A model generated the notes under the pieces. It saw only the letters and a program-made list of their open reading frames with translations, ran no database searches and was not told the DNA's origin. This document shows positions 55,326-64,000 of a stretch of DNA of 64,000 nucleotides, one piece after another. The translations under genes were made by a program, and so were the position numbers. Source of the DNA: Lysinibacter sp. HNR (lineage in GTDB: Bacteria; Actinomycetota; Actinomycetes; Actinomycetales; Microbacteriaceae); the NCBI RefSeq assembly GCF_029760935.1, contig NZ_CP121684.1:2542001-2606000 (forward strand), in the 5' to 3' direction. Each line of letters opens with the position of its first letter. The first letter of the stretch is position 1.

Positions 55326-56318
55326 ATGCGTAAATTCATTTTTGCCTCCACCGGCACCGCCGCAGTTATAGCTCTTCTCCTCACCGGATGTTCCGGCGAC
55401 ACAAACAGCGCAAAAGACACGGCAGATAGCCCTCTCACCCCCTACTTCGAAAAAATCTTTGGTGATAGCGACACGGCAGAAAACAAACAAAGAGAAAAGA
55501 AAGTGGAGGATGCAATCGCTTCGTGCATGGCCGACGAAGGTTTCGATTACACTCCTCAAGTTCGTGACTCTTCCATGGACGCGGAGAACGCAAGTTTTTT
55601 CGAGGGGAGAGGAACCCTGGAGTGGGCTGAAAAAAACGGTTTTGGAATCAGTACAGGCCCCATGATGGAGGAGCGCGCGGAGGGAAATAGCTCCAATCCC
55701 AACGAGGAGTACATTGCGTCCCTGTCGGAAGGTGAACAAACCGCGTACAACACCGCACTCTATGGCAATTACGCCCTACCCTCGGGTGACGAAAACGACA
55801 GTGATTCGGAAGAGGGCAACTCTACCGACGACGCAGTATATGAGTACGATCCGGAAAAAGCCGGTTGCGCAGGTTCTGCACAACACAAGGTTGACCAAGA
55901 ACTTGGAGACCCCACCACCGACCCCGAGTACAAAGAACTTTTTGAGGCGATGACCTCGGGTCTCTTCGAGAAAGTAGATGCCGAACCAAAAGTTGTCGCC
56001 GCCTCCAAGGAGTGGGGCGCCTGCATGGCGGATGCAGGCCATCCCGGTCTAGAAGAGCTTCATCAGGTTCAGCAGCTTATCTTCGATCGGCTACCCCAGA
56101 CGGGACCATCCGATGGCGACGATACCCTCGAGCAGTCCGCGCAAAAAGAAGAAACCAAAGATTATGAAATCAAACTAGCGGTTGCGGATCACAAGTGCCA
56201 AGAAAAAACACAGGCCGAGAAAATCCGTTCTGAGGCGAAATTTGTACTTGAGAAAGAGTTTATCGCTAAGAACACGGCAAAACTTGACGCTCTGGTTTCA
56301 ACCTACGGCAAAAAATAA
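55326..56318 (+). CDS. Four-cysteine lipoprotein, paralogue 3
   Basis: The 330-residue protein has the lipobox VIALLLTGC and the shared pattern SCMADEGFDYTP, KAGCAGSA, WGACMADAGHPG and DHKCQEKT. GTLEWAEKNGFG and the C-terminal KEFIAKNTAKLDALVSTYGKK also match. It is closer to paralogue 2 than to paralogue 1. An acidic linker (SDSEEGNSTDD) lies in the middle. A dyad TGGTAC/GTACCA (56372-56387) follows before the adaptor gene. It is an unrecognised family, presumably extracytoplasmic and disulfide-bonded. Confidence 0.75.
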   Translation: MRKFIFASTGTAAVIALLLTGCSGDTNSAKDTADSPLTPYFEKIFGDSDTAENKQREKKVEDAIASCMADEGFDYTPQVRDSSMDAENASFFEGRGTLEWAEKNGFGISTGPMMEERAEGNSSNPNEEYIASLSEGEQTAYNTALYGNYALPSGDENDSDSEEGNSTDDAVYEYDPEKAGCAGSAQHKVDQELGDPTTDPEYKELFEAMTSGLFEKVDAEPKVVAASKEWGACMADAGHPGLEELHQVQQLIFDRLPQTGPSDGDDTLEQSAQKEETKDYEIKLAVADHKCQEKTQAEKIRSEAKFVLEKEFIAKNTAKLDALVSTYGKK

Positions 56319-56559
56319 CAACGCTCAGGCGCTGATAACCACACACGGTCTTATCTTTGTCATGAAAGTGTTGGTACTCCGGTACCATATCCCCCCAAAC
56401 CCCTCCTCCCCCAAGCTGAAAAAGCAATATTTTGGGCAAAAAACAGCCCTTAGCCAGTTACCTTTGTAGCGAGGTTCTTCGAATTTCCGATATGCCCTCG
56501 TCCACAAAGCACAAAGCACAGCGGAACCGTAACAACGCTGACAGAAAGAATTTTGAAAA

Positions 56560-58164
56560 ATGAGTGACACACCAGATCCAACGAATATCCTGGATACTCT
56601 CGCCGAGGAGGATGACGAGACGCGCAGCGAGGGTGAGTCCGCATCAAAAGAGTCTAAAGTCCGTAGCCTAAGTGGGCACAAACTTGTTTATGTAATGGCC
56701 AGCGTAGCGGTTGTGGCAATGGTCGCCGGAATCGTCCTCTCAAGGTTTATTATCTCTCCCGCACAGGCCGCAGCGGATGCAAAAGCCCCCGATGCCGGTC
56801 TCATCAGCGTTCCCGTTGAAGAACGGGTGGTGTCTAACGTTATTTCCACGCGAGGCGATGTTCGTTTTGCGGACGCGGTTGAGGTCAAATTGCAAACCGG
56901 GGAGATATCCGGTGGTTCCCCCATTGTCACGGGCCATGTTCCCGCGGTGGGAAGCACGTTTAATGCCGGATCTATTGCCCTTGAGGTTGCTGGACGTCCC
57001 GTTCTTGTGCTTCCGGGCGACCTACCCGTGTACCGCTCACTCAAGGTGGGGCTCTCGGGACCGGATGTGCAGCAGCTCAAGCAGGCCCTCACCGCCCTCG
57101 GCATCGGAGCCGGTGACGCTAGCTCCCCGGTGTATGACGCGGCCACTGCGGCGGGAGTCAAGACGCTCTATGAGCGGGTGGGATATGCGCCGCCCCAGGG
57201 CGGTGGTGCGGAAGGAGAAGGAGTCGTTGAGGCCGCACAGGAAAGTGTGAACTCGGCAAAAACGGCTCTTACCCAAGCGCAGAGCAATCTTGCAAAAGCG
57301 CAAAACGGCGGTGACCAGTCCGAGAAAATTAGGGCTGATAGCGAAGTTCGTAGCGCCCAGATCGCACTTGCCGAAGCCCAGGCTTCGGGAGAGGGTGTTG
57401 CTCAGGCTCAAGAAACACTGAACCTCAATCGGGCGCTCCGGCAGGCACTTGATGCCCCCAAGGATGTCGCCGCGGAAAGGCAAATGGTTGAAAGCGCTCG
57501 AACATCCCTCGCCACGGCAGAGTCAAAGCTGGCTCAGGCCAGGTCAGATGCTCTCACCCCGCTCCCCGCCGGTGAGGTGCTGTTTTTAAGCAACCTTCCC
57601 CGTCGAGTCGACGAGGTCAAAGCCGAGCGAGGCGTCCTACTGGAGGGTCCCGCAATGACGGTCTCCGGCGCTACCCTCCAGATTGCTGCAAATGTATCCA
57701 AGGCCGACTCCGAATTAATCGCGGAGGGAATGCCGGCCGAATTTCCCGCTCCTGACGGAAGCACGGTCAAAGCAACCATCACCAGTGTTGGCCCCAAGCA
57801 GGCAAAACAGGGTGATGGTAAAGAAGATAAAAAGAGCAAAGAGGGTGGTGCCAGCGGAAGGTACGAGGTCAAAATGAATCCCGCAGAGATCACCGAGGCA
57901 CAGCTAGAGGCCCTCAAAGGCCAAAACGTTAAGGTAAGCATTCCTATCTCCGCCACCGACGGTAAGGTCCTGGCGGTTCCGCTAGCAGCAGTACAGGCCG
58001 GTGCCGGAGGCGAGAGCCGCATTGAGATCATCACTGACGAGGAGAAAGAAACCACGGAACTTGTCACCGTAAAAACGGGTCTGGCAGCAGACGGCTTTGT
58101 GGAGGTTAGCGCCGACGACAGCTCCCTGCTTAAAGCGAAGAAACGCGTTGTGGTTGGACGATGA
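56560..58164 (+). CDS. MacA/HlyD-like periplasmic adaptor with peptidoglycan-binding domain
   Basis: The 534-residue protein has a charged cytoplasmic N-terminus and one membrane helix (YVMASVAVVAMVAGIVLS, about 45-63). A biotinyl-lipoyl-type half is followed by a peptidoglycan-binding module (VGLSGPDVQQLKQALTALGIG, about 163-205) and a helical hairpin rich in Ala/Gln (about 228-335). The second half of the lipoyl and beta-barrel domains closes it. This layout is typical of actinobacterial adaptors paired with MacB-type transporters. It overlaps the ATPase gene by four bases. Confidence 0.85.
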   Translation: MSDTPDPTNILDTLAEEDDETRSEGESASKESKVRSLSGHKLVYVMASVAVVAMVAGIVLSRFIISPAQAAADAKAPDAGLISVPVEERVVSNVISTRGDVRFADAVEVKLQTGEISGGSPIVTGHVPAVGSTFNAGSIALEVAGRPVLVLPGDLPVYRSLKVGLSGPDVQQLKQALTALGIGAGDASSPVYDAATAAGVKTLYERVGYAPPQGGGAEGEGVVEAAQESVNSAKTALTQAQSNLAKAQNGGDQSEKIRADSEVRSAQIALAEAQASGEGVAQAQETLNLNRALRQALDAPKDVAAERQMVESARTSLATAESKLAQARSDALTPLPAGEVLFLSNLPRRVDEVKAERGVLLEGPAMTVSGATLQIAANVSKADSELIAEGMPAEFPAPDGSTVKATITSVGPKQAKQGDGKEDKKSKEGGASGRYEVKMNPAEITEAQLEALKGQNVKVSIPISATDGKVLAVPLAAVQAGAGGESRIEIITDEEKETTELVTVKTGLAADGFVEVSADDSSLLKAKKRVVVGR

Positions 58165-58946
58165 CAACAGCGCACAACCCGGCCACGCCGATTCCAGCAG
58201 AAGCAAACCCGGCCTTGCTGGACCCCACCGCAGTAGATTCCGCCGCGCCGGCCCCACTCCCGACAGGCCCGACACCCCCCGTTGTTGAGTTTGTGAGTGT
58301 GGCCCGCAGCTTCCCTGGGCCGCCAACCGTACACGCACTGCACGCAACCGATCTCATCATCAACACGGGGGACTATCTCTCGATTGTGGGACCCTCCGGT
58401 TCCGGAAAATCTACCATGCTCAACCTTCTAGGACTGCTTGATCGCCCCACCAGCGGCGATTATTTGCTCAATGGTGAACTCACCTCAACCCTGACAGAGG
58501 ATGAACGCGCCCACCTTCGAGGAACAACAATCGGGTTTGTCTTTCAGTCGTTCCACCTGATGCCCAGGCGCTCCGTGCTTGACAATGTCATACTCGCCAC
58601 CATGTACAGCGGGTTACCCCGTTCCGAGAGGGAACCCCGTGCCGTCGAGGCCCTGGAGCGGGTCAACCTCTCTCACCGCCTCAATTTTCTCCCGGGTAAC
58701 CTCTCGGGTGGAGAAAGGCAGCGCGTTGCGGTTGCTCGCGCGGTTGTCACCGGGCCACGCCTACTCCTGGCAGACGAGCCCACGGGAAACCTTGACCACA
58801 CCAATTCCCGCGAGGTGATGAATCTCTTTGATGAGTTACACGCGGACGGCCTTAACCTCGTTGTGATCACACACGACACAGCCGTAGCAGAACGAGCCGC
58901 ACGCCAGGTGCGCATCACTCATGGAACGCTGAGGGAGGAGCGATGA
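58161..58946 (+). CDS. MacB-type ABC transporter ATP-binding protein
   Basis: The 261-residue ATPase has Walker A GPSGSGKSTMLNLLGLLDRPTSG, Q-loop FVFQSFHLMP, signature LSGGERQRVAVARAVV, Walker B LLLADEPTGNLD and switch ITHDTAVAERA, as in the LolD/MacB group. The first 40 residues are a Pro/Ala-rich extension. It overlaps both neighbours by four bases, so adaptor, ATPase and permease are strictly co-translated. It drives export by mechanotransmission rather than channel transport in characterised relatives. Confidence 0.93.
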   Translation: MTTAHNPATPIPAEANPALLDPTAVDSAAPAPLPTGPTPPVVEFVSVARSFPGPPTVHALHATDLIINTGDYLSIVGPSGSGKSTMLNLLGLLDRPTSGDYLLNGELTSTLTEDERAHLRGTTIGFVFQSFHLMPRRSVLDNVILATMYSGLPRSEREPRAVEALERVNLSHRLNFLPGNLSGGERQRVAVARAVVTGPRLLLADEPTGNLDHTNSREVMNLFDELHADGLNLVVITHDTAVAERAARQVRITHGTLREER

Positions 58947-60232
58947 AAAACGTTTTCTCGCGACTCCTCGCAAAACCACTTTCGCACTTCCGCAAAGACA
59001 CCGCACCACCTAACGGCTTTGATAACCGCGACCTGCTCAACGAGGCCATCCACGGAATCGGTGCCAGGCCATCACGGCTCATCCTTACGCTTCTGGGCAC
59101 CGTCCTCGGAATTGCCTCCCTGGTAATCACCGTCGGGCTCGCCCAAACCGCTGCCGTTCAAATTTCACAGCAGTTTGATGCGGTAGCTTCAACCCAGGTT
59201 GTTGTTTCTCCGGGAAAGGTGGGAAAGGCGGGTGACTCCGATAACAAGAAGTCCATCACCGCTTTACCCTGGGACTCCACCGAGAGGGTGAGCCACCTTA
59301 ACGGGGTAAAAGCCTCCACCCTCTTGTCAACTGTAGACATTGCCGGTCAGCCCGTTATGGCAACGGCAATCTACGATCCCGCTGCGGTTGCAACCTCCCC
59401 ACCCACCGTGATGGCGGCAAGCGGTGATGTCTTGGGCACGATGCGGGGTGAGATCCAGACCGGTCGTTTTTTCGATAACGGTCATGATGCCCGTCACGAC
59501 CGAGTTGTTGTGCTGGGATCTGAGGCCGCAGAAAAGCTGGGAATTAACCGGGTGGATACCCAACCGGCCATATTTATCGGTGAGACCAGCTACACCGTTA
59601 TCGGAATCCTGGGAGAGGTGAAGCAGCGCGAAGATCTGCTTGATGCGGTGATCATGCCCACGGGAACGGCCCGCACTTTTTTTGAGCTCTCTCAGCCGGA
59701 AGAGCTACAGGTGCACATCGAAACGGGTGCCGGTCCACTCGTAGCCGAGCAGGCCCCCATTGCGCTTGACCCCAACTCGCCAGACACCCTTGAGGTGGCA
59801 GCCCCCTCATCGGGCAGCGACCTGCAGGAGGGGGTGCAGGCGGACATGAACGTTATTTTCCTCGCGCTCGGAGGCATCTCACTGCTCGCGGGAGGTCTGG
59901 GAATTGCAAACGTTACCCTCCTCTCCGTCATGGAAAGAGTGGGCGAGATCGGCCTCCGACGGGCACTGGGTGCTCGAGGAAAACAGATTGCCCTGCAATT
60001 TATACTGGAGTCTGTTGCTACCGGCCTCTTGGGAGGACTCCTCGGCGCGGCCTTCGGGGTGTTTACGGTTGTTGGAGTGGCGGCATTCCAAGGGCTTACT
60101 CCTGTACTCGATATTTGGGTGGCTCTGGGCGGGGCTGTCCTGGGAGGTGTTGTGGGTCTTATTTCGGGAACCTACCCCGCCCTTAAAGCCTCTCGCATCG
60201 AACCCGTGTCGGCACTGCGCGGTGGGGTCTGA
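58943..60232 (+). CDS. MacB/FtsX-type ABC transporter permease
   Basis: The 429-residue permease has an amphipathic cytoplasmic N-terminus (LLNEAIHGIGARPSRLILTLLGTVLGIASLVI), a large extracytoplasmic domain (about 75-305) and three C-terminal helices with the FtsX pattern. These include NVTLLSVMERVGEIGLRRALGARGKQIALQFILES. It completes the exporter. A direct-acting outer channel is absent, as expected for a Gram-positive cell. Confidence 0.9.
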   Translation: MKNVFSRLLAKPLSHFRKDTAPPNGFDNRDLLNEAIHGIGARPSRLILTLLGTVLGIASLVITVGLAQTAAVQISQQFDAVASTQVVVSPGKVGKAGDSDNKKSITALPWDSTERVSHLNGVKASTLLSTVDIAGQPVMATAIYDPAAVATSPPTVMAASGDVLGTMRGEIQTGRFFDNGHDARHDRVVVLGSEAAEKLGINRVDTQPAIFIGETSYTVIGILGEVKQREDLLDAVIMPTGTARTFFELSQPEELQVHIETGAGPLVAEQAPIALDPNSPDTLEVAAPSSGSDLQEGVQADMNVIFLALGGISLLAGGLGIANVTLLSVMERVGEIGLRRALGARGKQIALQFILESVATGLLGGLLGAAFGVFTVVGVAAFQGLTPVLDIWVALGGAVLGGVVGLISGTYPALKASRIEPVSALRGGV

Positions 60233-60374
60233 TCGGTCATCTGAGCGGAACACAACTCGTCTGATGACGAAATGCTACGTGCCGTGCGGCGGGCGGGAAC
60301 AAAACGGATACCCTGATTAGAATAAAACACCGTTTTACCCCCGCCGCGGCACCGACCGTGAGAGATGAGTTCCC

Positions 60375-61715
60375 ATGAAAACCCGCACCCAACCCGCACA
60401 GGCCGCGCCACTGCTCACTGTTACGGGTGCGGAACTCATGGTTCCTCTCCTGAACGGTAACAGCACCCGGTATGTCAACCTCGACTACGCCGCTAGCGCT
60501 CCGGCCCTCGCAAGCACCGCGTCCCACCTGACAGAAACCCTCAGTTTTTATGCAAGTGTGCACCGGGGCGCGGGGTACGCTTCGGACATCAGCACAACGG
60601 CCTACGAGAATGCGCGGGACACGGTTGCTCGCTTTGTGGGAGCGCGTGTGGGCGATCCGGTAATCTTCACACGCAATACCACCGACGCCCTCAATCTCTT
60701 AGCCACGGCGGTTCCCGGCGAGACCCTGGTACTTGATATCGAGCATCACGCTAACTTTCTTCCCTGGAACGAGCGCGGGAGGCGTGTTCTTGCCGCGGGT
60801 GAGACCCTGGAGCACACGCTGGAATTGCTGCGAGCCGAGCTTGAGAAGCGTCCTGCAGCGCTCGTGGCGGTCACGGGGGCGAGTAACGTCACGGGAGAGG
60901 TCCTTCCGCTGCGGCGAATAGCCGATATTGTGCACCGGTTTGGTACGCGTCTTGCGGTAGACGGCGCCCAGCTCGTTCCGCATCGCCGTGTTAATATGCG
61001 AGCACTGGGTATCGATTACCTCGTTTTTTCCGGACACAAAACGTATGCTCCCTTTGGTGCCGGAGTTTTGGTCGGACGTCGTGACTGGCTCGACAGGGCC
61101 GACCCCTATCTTCGCGGCGGTGGGGCAGTAACCACGGTCACTCTCGAGGATCAAACCTGGCGTTCGGGACCGCATCGCCATGAGGGCGGCACTCCCAATG
61201 TGCTGGGAGCACTGACCCTGGCGCACGCGATTCAGGAACTCGAAACGCTCAACCCAGACGAGTGGTACTCACACGAGACGGCACTCCGCGATGCTCTCCT
61301 GTCCGGTTTAGAACAGATCCCTGGCATCCGGATACTTCGGATCTTTGACGACCTAGACGAAACACCGGTTGGTGTTGTGAGCTTTGCGCTTGAGGGTGTG
61401 GATTCCAGACATCTTGCCCTGGTTCTTGCCGCTGAGTTTGGGATTGGGGTTCGTGATGGAAAGTTCTGCGCACATCCCCTTCTGGCACGACTGGGACAGA
61501 CAACCCCCGCGCTTCGGGCGAGTTTTGGCGTGGGTTCCACCCTGGAAGATGTGGAAGCCCTTCTTGCGGCAATACACTTCTATCTCACGCATGGCCCCAC
61601 CGGAGTGTATGAAAGAGTCGACGGGGTATGGAACATTGTCGGGGATACCAGGCCTCGCCCCGGATGGGCGCAGCTTCCCGAAGAAGGCCGTGAATATCTG
61701 GGTTGTGCTGGATAG
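60375..61715 (+). CDS. Class V aminotransferase / cysteine desulfurase-like PLP enzyme
   Basis: The 446-residue enzyme has the fold type I core: YVNLDYAASAPALAS, TRNTTDALNLLATA, DIEHHANFLPW, AVDGAQLVPH, and the PLP lysine in VFSGHKTYAPFGAGVLVGRRD (about residue 225). A candidate catalytic Cys sits in GVRDGKFCAHPLL near the C-terminal domain, as in SufS-like enzymes. It is not next to suf genes, so a role in sulfur transfer or lyase chemistry is open. The nearby monooxygenase cluster makes sulfur metabolism plausible, but that is weak inference. Confidence 0.82.
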   Translation: MKTRTQPAQAAPLLTVTGAELMVPLLNGNSTRYVNLDYAASAPALASTASHLTETLSFYASVHRGAGYASDISTTAYENARDTVARFVGARVGDPVIFTRNTTDALNLLATAVPGETLVLDIEHHANFLPWNERGRRVLAAGETLEHTLELLRAELEKRPAALVAVTGASNVTGEVLPLRRIADIVHRFGTRLAVDGAQLVPHRRVNMRALGIDYLVFSGHKTYAPFGAGVLVGRRDWLDRADPYLRGGGAVTTVTLEDQTWRSGPHRHEGGTPNVLGALTLAHAIQELETLNPDEWYSHETALRDALLSGLEQIPGIRILRIFDDLDETPVGVVSFALEGVDSRHLALVLAAEFGIGVRDGKFCAHPLLARLGQTTPALRASFGVGSTLEDVEALLAAIHFYLTHGPTGVYERVDGVWNIVGDTRPRPGWAQLPEEGREYLGCAG

Positions 61716-62260
61716 AGTTCTCTCTTTTCCAAAAGGCACACAGCTTCTTTGGGCCTCGGCGGTGAGCTCTGGGAAAAGCTAGGTGACAATCAGGTTACAC
61801 GCGGTATTCTCAACCGACACAGTACATCTGCCTTGAGAAGCAGCACCCCTCTACCGCAAATATAACATGTTGATAACAAGAACCTTTGGTAGCTAACATT
61901 ATTATTTTGCCTATATATTCTTGCAATTGACACCCATATTGATCACTAAATATTGGACACGAACTAATCCCTTAGTTCGTGTCCAATAACGTAGAAAAGA
62001 GGACAATCAACGAAAAAATCCGATCCCTAACCGCGGCAACGACCCTCGGGCATACTATGCCTCGCAACACCAGCGAAGTCGATAGCCGACATTAACTCTC
62101 TAAAATATCAATAACACCAAGAATAGGAGATAACAATGCGACCTCTCTTCCGTTTTTATCGATAGCCTCCAGTCAGCACACAAGCTATTCGACCGCAACA
62201 CAGTCGATTGGCAACAATGAGAGCATCTCGCTTGGGTAGCATAAGCGCTCTGTCTGATTG
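61716..62260. other. Intergenic region with a long hairpin and a possible gene remnant
   Basis: No intact gene is seen in these 545 bases. The first half is AT-rich and holds the 17-bp inverted repeat. On the plus strand an AGAGGA motif at 61998-62003 precedes a frame (62012-62095) reading like a signal-peptide start (EKIRSLTAATTLG) but without a start codon. A second site, AGGAGATAACA, precedes a nine-codon frame at 62136-62165. These look like remnants of a secreted-protein gene. Confidence 0.4.
61951..61988. repeat. Perfect 17-bp inverted repeat
   Basis: TATTGGACACGAACTAA (61951-61967) and TTAGTTCGTGTCCAATA (61972-61988) are separated by TCCC. No T-run follows on the plus strand. It could be a bidirectional terminator, a recombination or insertion scar, or an operator. 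Confidence 0.75.
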
Positions 62261-63247
62261 TTAACGCTTGGTTGCGAGAATATCAACCACAAACGCTATG
62301 TAGCCGGTGGAAGCGTTCTCCGTGACCGCCTCGCCGTAGCCGTTTTCAGGGTTGATTAAAACAACAACCTGCGAGCCAACACTCTGGCCGACGAGGGCCG
62401 CACTGAACCCCGGGATCACACCCTCGGTTGTGAATTGTGCGGGTTCGCCACGCGACCAACTCTCATCAAAGATTTCGCCGGTAACCTGGTTGATTCCCCT
62501 GTATTGCACGGTAACACAATCACCCTCTTCTACCTTTTTGCCGTCACCCGTAATTGAAACGGCGATTTTGAGTTCATTGGCGGGCTCAAAACCCTCGGGG
62601 AAGGTAATCGTGGGTTCTCCGTTATCACCACGGGTCACCTCGGGGAAGTCTTCGGGCAGAGCCTCGGCCCTGCCCTCTGCATGCATTGTGAGATCCGCAG
62701 GAATATCGTCAGTACAATTCGCGGGTTCTACGCCTTTCGCAATCGCGTCAACAACGATGATGAGGCTCGTTTCCGCTCCAATGTCAAAGTTTTCGTTGCC
62801 CGTTTCTCCATAAAGATCTGCCCCGGTCATAGTGCTCACGGCACGACTACCGACCGGCATACACTCCATAATTGTGAGCCAGTTTTCGCTTGCTAACTGC
62901 TGCACTTCAAGGGGAAATGAGAGCTCCTCCGAAATGATCTGGTCACCAGATTCACCATTGAACAGGCTAATCCGTGACTCAATAGTGTCGCCCCCTACGA
63001 TCATTGCGCCGTCACCCCGCGTAATGAGGGATCGTTGAATGCCGTCTACGGTCAAGGGCGCATCAAATTCGATCTGCGGTTCCTCACCAAAGTTACCCGT
63101 GACTTTAATGGAGTCGCTCTGTTCTCCAGAGGGAGGAATCACGCAGCCCGCGTCTCTTGCCTGTTGCTCGAGGTCACCCCCGGCGCTACACCCCGCTAAG
63201 GTGAGCGCCAGTGCGGTAATAAGTATTGGGACGGAACGAATTTTCAC
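62261..63247 (-). CDS. FKBP-type peptidyl-prolyl isomerase lipoprotein
   Basis: The 328-residue exported protein has a lipobox (ALALTLAGC) and an N-terminal half of uncertain fold. This is followed by a C-terminal FKBP domain (about 215-328): DGKKVEEGDCVTVQYRGINQVTGEIFDESWSRGEPAQF, GVIPGFSAALVGQSVGSQVVVLINPENGYGE and STGYIAFVVDILA. Most actives-site aromatic positions are kept. It would assist folding of exported proteins at the membrane surface. It may be transcribed with the sorted surface protein upstream (74-base gap). Confidence 0.92.
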   Translation of the reverse strand: MKIRSVPILITALALTLAGCSAGGDLEQQARDAGCVIPPSGEQSDSIKVTGNFGEEPQIEFDAPLTVDGIQRSLITRGDGAMIVGGDTIESRISLFNGESGDQIISEELSFPLEVQQLASENWLTIMECMPVGSRAVSTMTGADLYGETGNENFDIGAETSLIIVVDAIAKGVEPANCTDDIPADLTMHAEGRAEALPEDFPEVTRGDNGEPTITFPEGFEPANELKIAVSITGDGKKVEEGDCVTVQYRGINQVTGEIFDESWSRGEPAQFTTEGVIPGFSAALVGQSVGSQVVVLINPENGYGEAVTENASTGYIAFVVDILATKR

Positions 63248-63320
63248 TTTTCTCGTTTCATTTCAGGGAAATTGCTGAGAGGTCACGCCATGGGAACCGC
63301 CTCCTGGCGCGACCTCATGA

Positions 63321-64000
63321 TCAACGTGGGCGTCGTCTCACCATAAGTAAGATTCCGGCCACAAGCAACAGGGAGGCAAGCAGCGAGATCGCTAGCGTGT
63401 CATTACCGGTGTGGGCAATCTGGTCTGTTTCGTTTTTGTTTCGGTGCCCATCACCGTCAGGATTACCAGGTCGATGCTCCTCGGTAGGGGGAGGCGGCCC
63501 CTGGGGCCCGTCGCCCCCTTCCGTTACGGTCACGGTATAGGTGAGGGTTACGCTCTGTCCCAGATCATCGTAAACGGTCACGGTGAAGCTTGTTGTTCCT
63601 ACCCAACCTTCCTCAGGAATGTACGCAACCATCGTGTCACCGCCCGGTCCGGTCACTATTCGCACCTTCCCGCTTCCAGGAGCACCCAGATTCGCCTCGG
63701 TCAGCCCCTGTAGGTTCACACCCACGGCATCGCTGAGCGGATCAAGTACGATTTCTGTTGTCCCCTGCCGCACAGTGAAGTCTTTACCCGATCCTGCGGG
63801 AGGAGCCTGCACGGTGACCCGGTAAGTAGCGGCGGCTTCCATACCCTTGTCGTCCCGATAGGTCACGTCAAAAGTGTAGACTCCGGGCTCCAAACCGTCG
63901 GCATCAAACGATACGTTGGTGCCGTCAAGGGTCGTTCGATCAGAGTGCCCGCCACCAAGAATACGATCCGTGATCTTTCCCGGGGTTGTTACCCGCTCGG
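63321..64000 (-). CDS. C-terminal part of a surface protein with a sortase-type signal
   Basis: The frame is open to the right edge, so only the last 226 codons are present and the start is outside the window. The visible part contains Ig-like or cadherin-like repeats (LEPGVYTFDVTYRDDKGME; WVGTTSFTVTVYDDLGQSVTLTYTVTVTEG) and a Pro/Gly-rich linker (GPQGPPPPTEEHRPG). The ending IAHTG-NDTLAISLLASLLLVAGILLMVRRRPR has a hydrophobic helix and basic tail. IAHTG stands in for LPXTG, a variant common for actinobacterial class E sortases. It should be a wall-anchored adhesin or matrix-type protein. Confidence 0.82.
   Translation of the reverse strand, partial: ERVTTPGKITDRILGGGHSDRTTLDGTNVSFDADGLEPGVYTFDVTYRDDKGMEAAATYRVTVQAPPAGSGKDFTVRQGTTEIVLDPLSDAVGVNLQGLTEANLGAPGSGKVRIVTGPGGDTMVAYIPEEGWVGTTSFTVTVYDDLGQSVTLTYTVTVTEGGDGPQGPPPPTEEHRPGNPDGDGHRNKNETDQIAHTGNDTLAISLLASLLLVAGILLMVRRRPR

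Overview
The window reads as ordinary chromosome from a moderate-GC member of the Actinomycetota, most likely family Microbacteriaceae. This is inferred from gene content and order, without a database search. Supporting signs are frequent GTG and TTG starts, a topoisomerase I with a Lys/Ala-rich tail beside tmk, holB and a compact Tad-like pilus locus, the order pta-ackA-dnaX-recR-lysC-asd next to the SRP RNA and a tRNA-Ser, a DUF4244 pilin-like protein, and a surface protein with a non-canonical sorting signal. No insertion sequence, prophage or CRISPR array was seen.

Regions 1-34.5 kb. The left edge holds a minus-strand FAD/NAD(P)-binding protein with a GTG start, preceded by a small gene broken by an in-frame TGA, and then tRNA-Thr(CGU) with its terminator. 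A tandem Lrp/AsnC regulator is divergent from a DUF3100 membrane protein, an M20 amidohydrolase and L-serine dehydratase. This looks like one catabolic unit for a serine-releasing amide. A secreted alpha/beta hydrolase, holB, tmk and topA follow on the minus strand, then a minimal Tad locus (TadG-like, TadE-like, DUF4244, one F protein, one ATPase) and a solitary HprK-like ATPase. Next come acs, RidA, a DUF4177 protein, a class A PBP and a YkuE-like phosphoesterase. A long minus-strand block carries asd, lysC, recR, dnaX, ackA and pta. Acs, AckA and Pta together give both routes between acetate and acetyl-CoA.

Regions 34.5-64 kb. The SRP RNA and tRNA-Ser(GGA) open a more accessory half. It contains a secreted trypsin-like protease, a PAP2-like membrane protein, two MFS transporters, a large LuxR-type ATPase regulator and a secreted Cys/His peptidase-like protein. 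A 6-kb unit of two convergent operons (polar amino acid ABC importer; two flavin monooxygenases plus an acetyltransferase) sits beside a large FAD/NAD(P)-binding protein. It resembles in composition the Bacillus yxe/ytm organosulfur-scavenging operons. Three paralogous four-cysteine lipoproteins in tandem then precede a MacAB-like exporter (adaptor, ATPase, permease). The window ends with a class V aminotransferase, an intergenic region with a perfect 17-bp inverted repeat, an FKBP-type lipoprotein and the C-terminus of a sorted surface protein.

Starts were chosen from ribosome-binding sites and homologous N-termini and are approximate where stated. Family names come from recognised motifs and remain unconfirmed by search.
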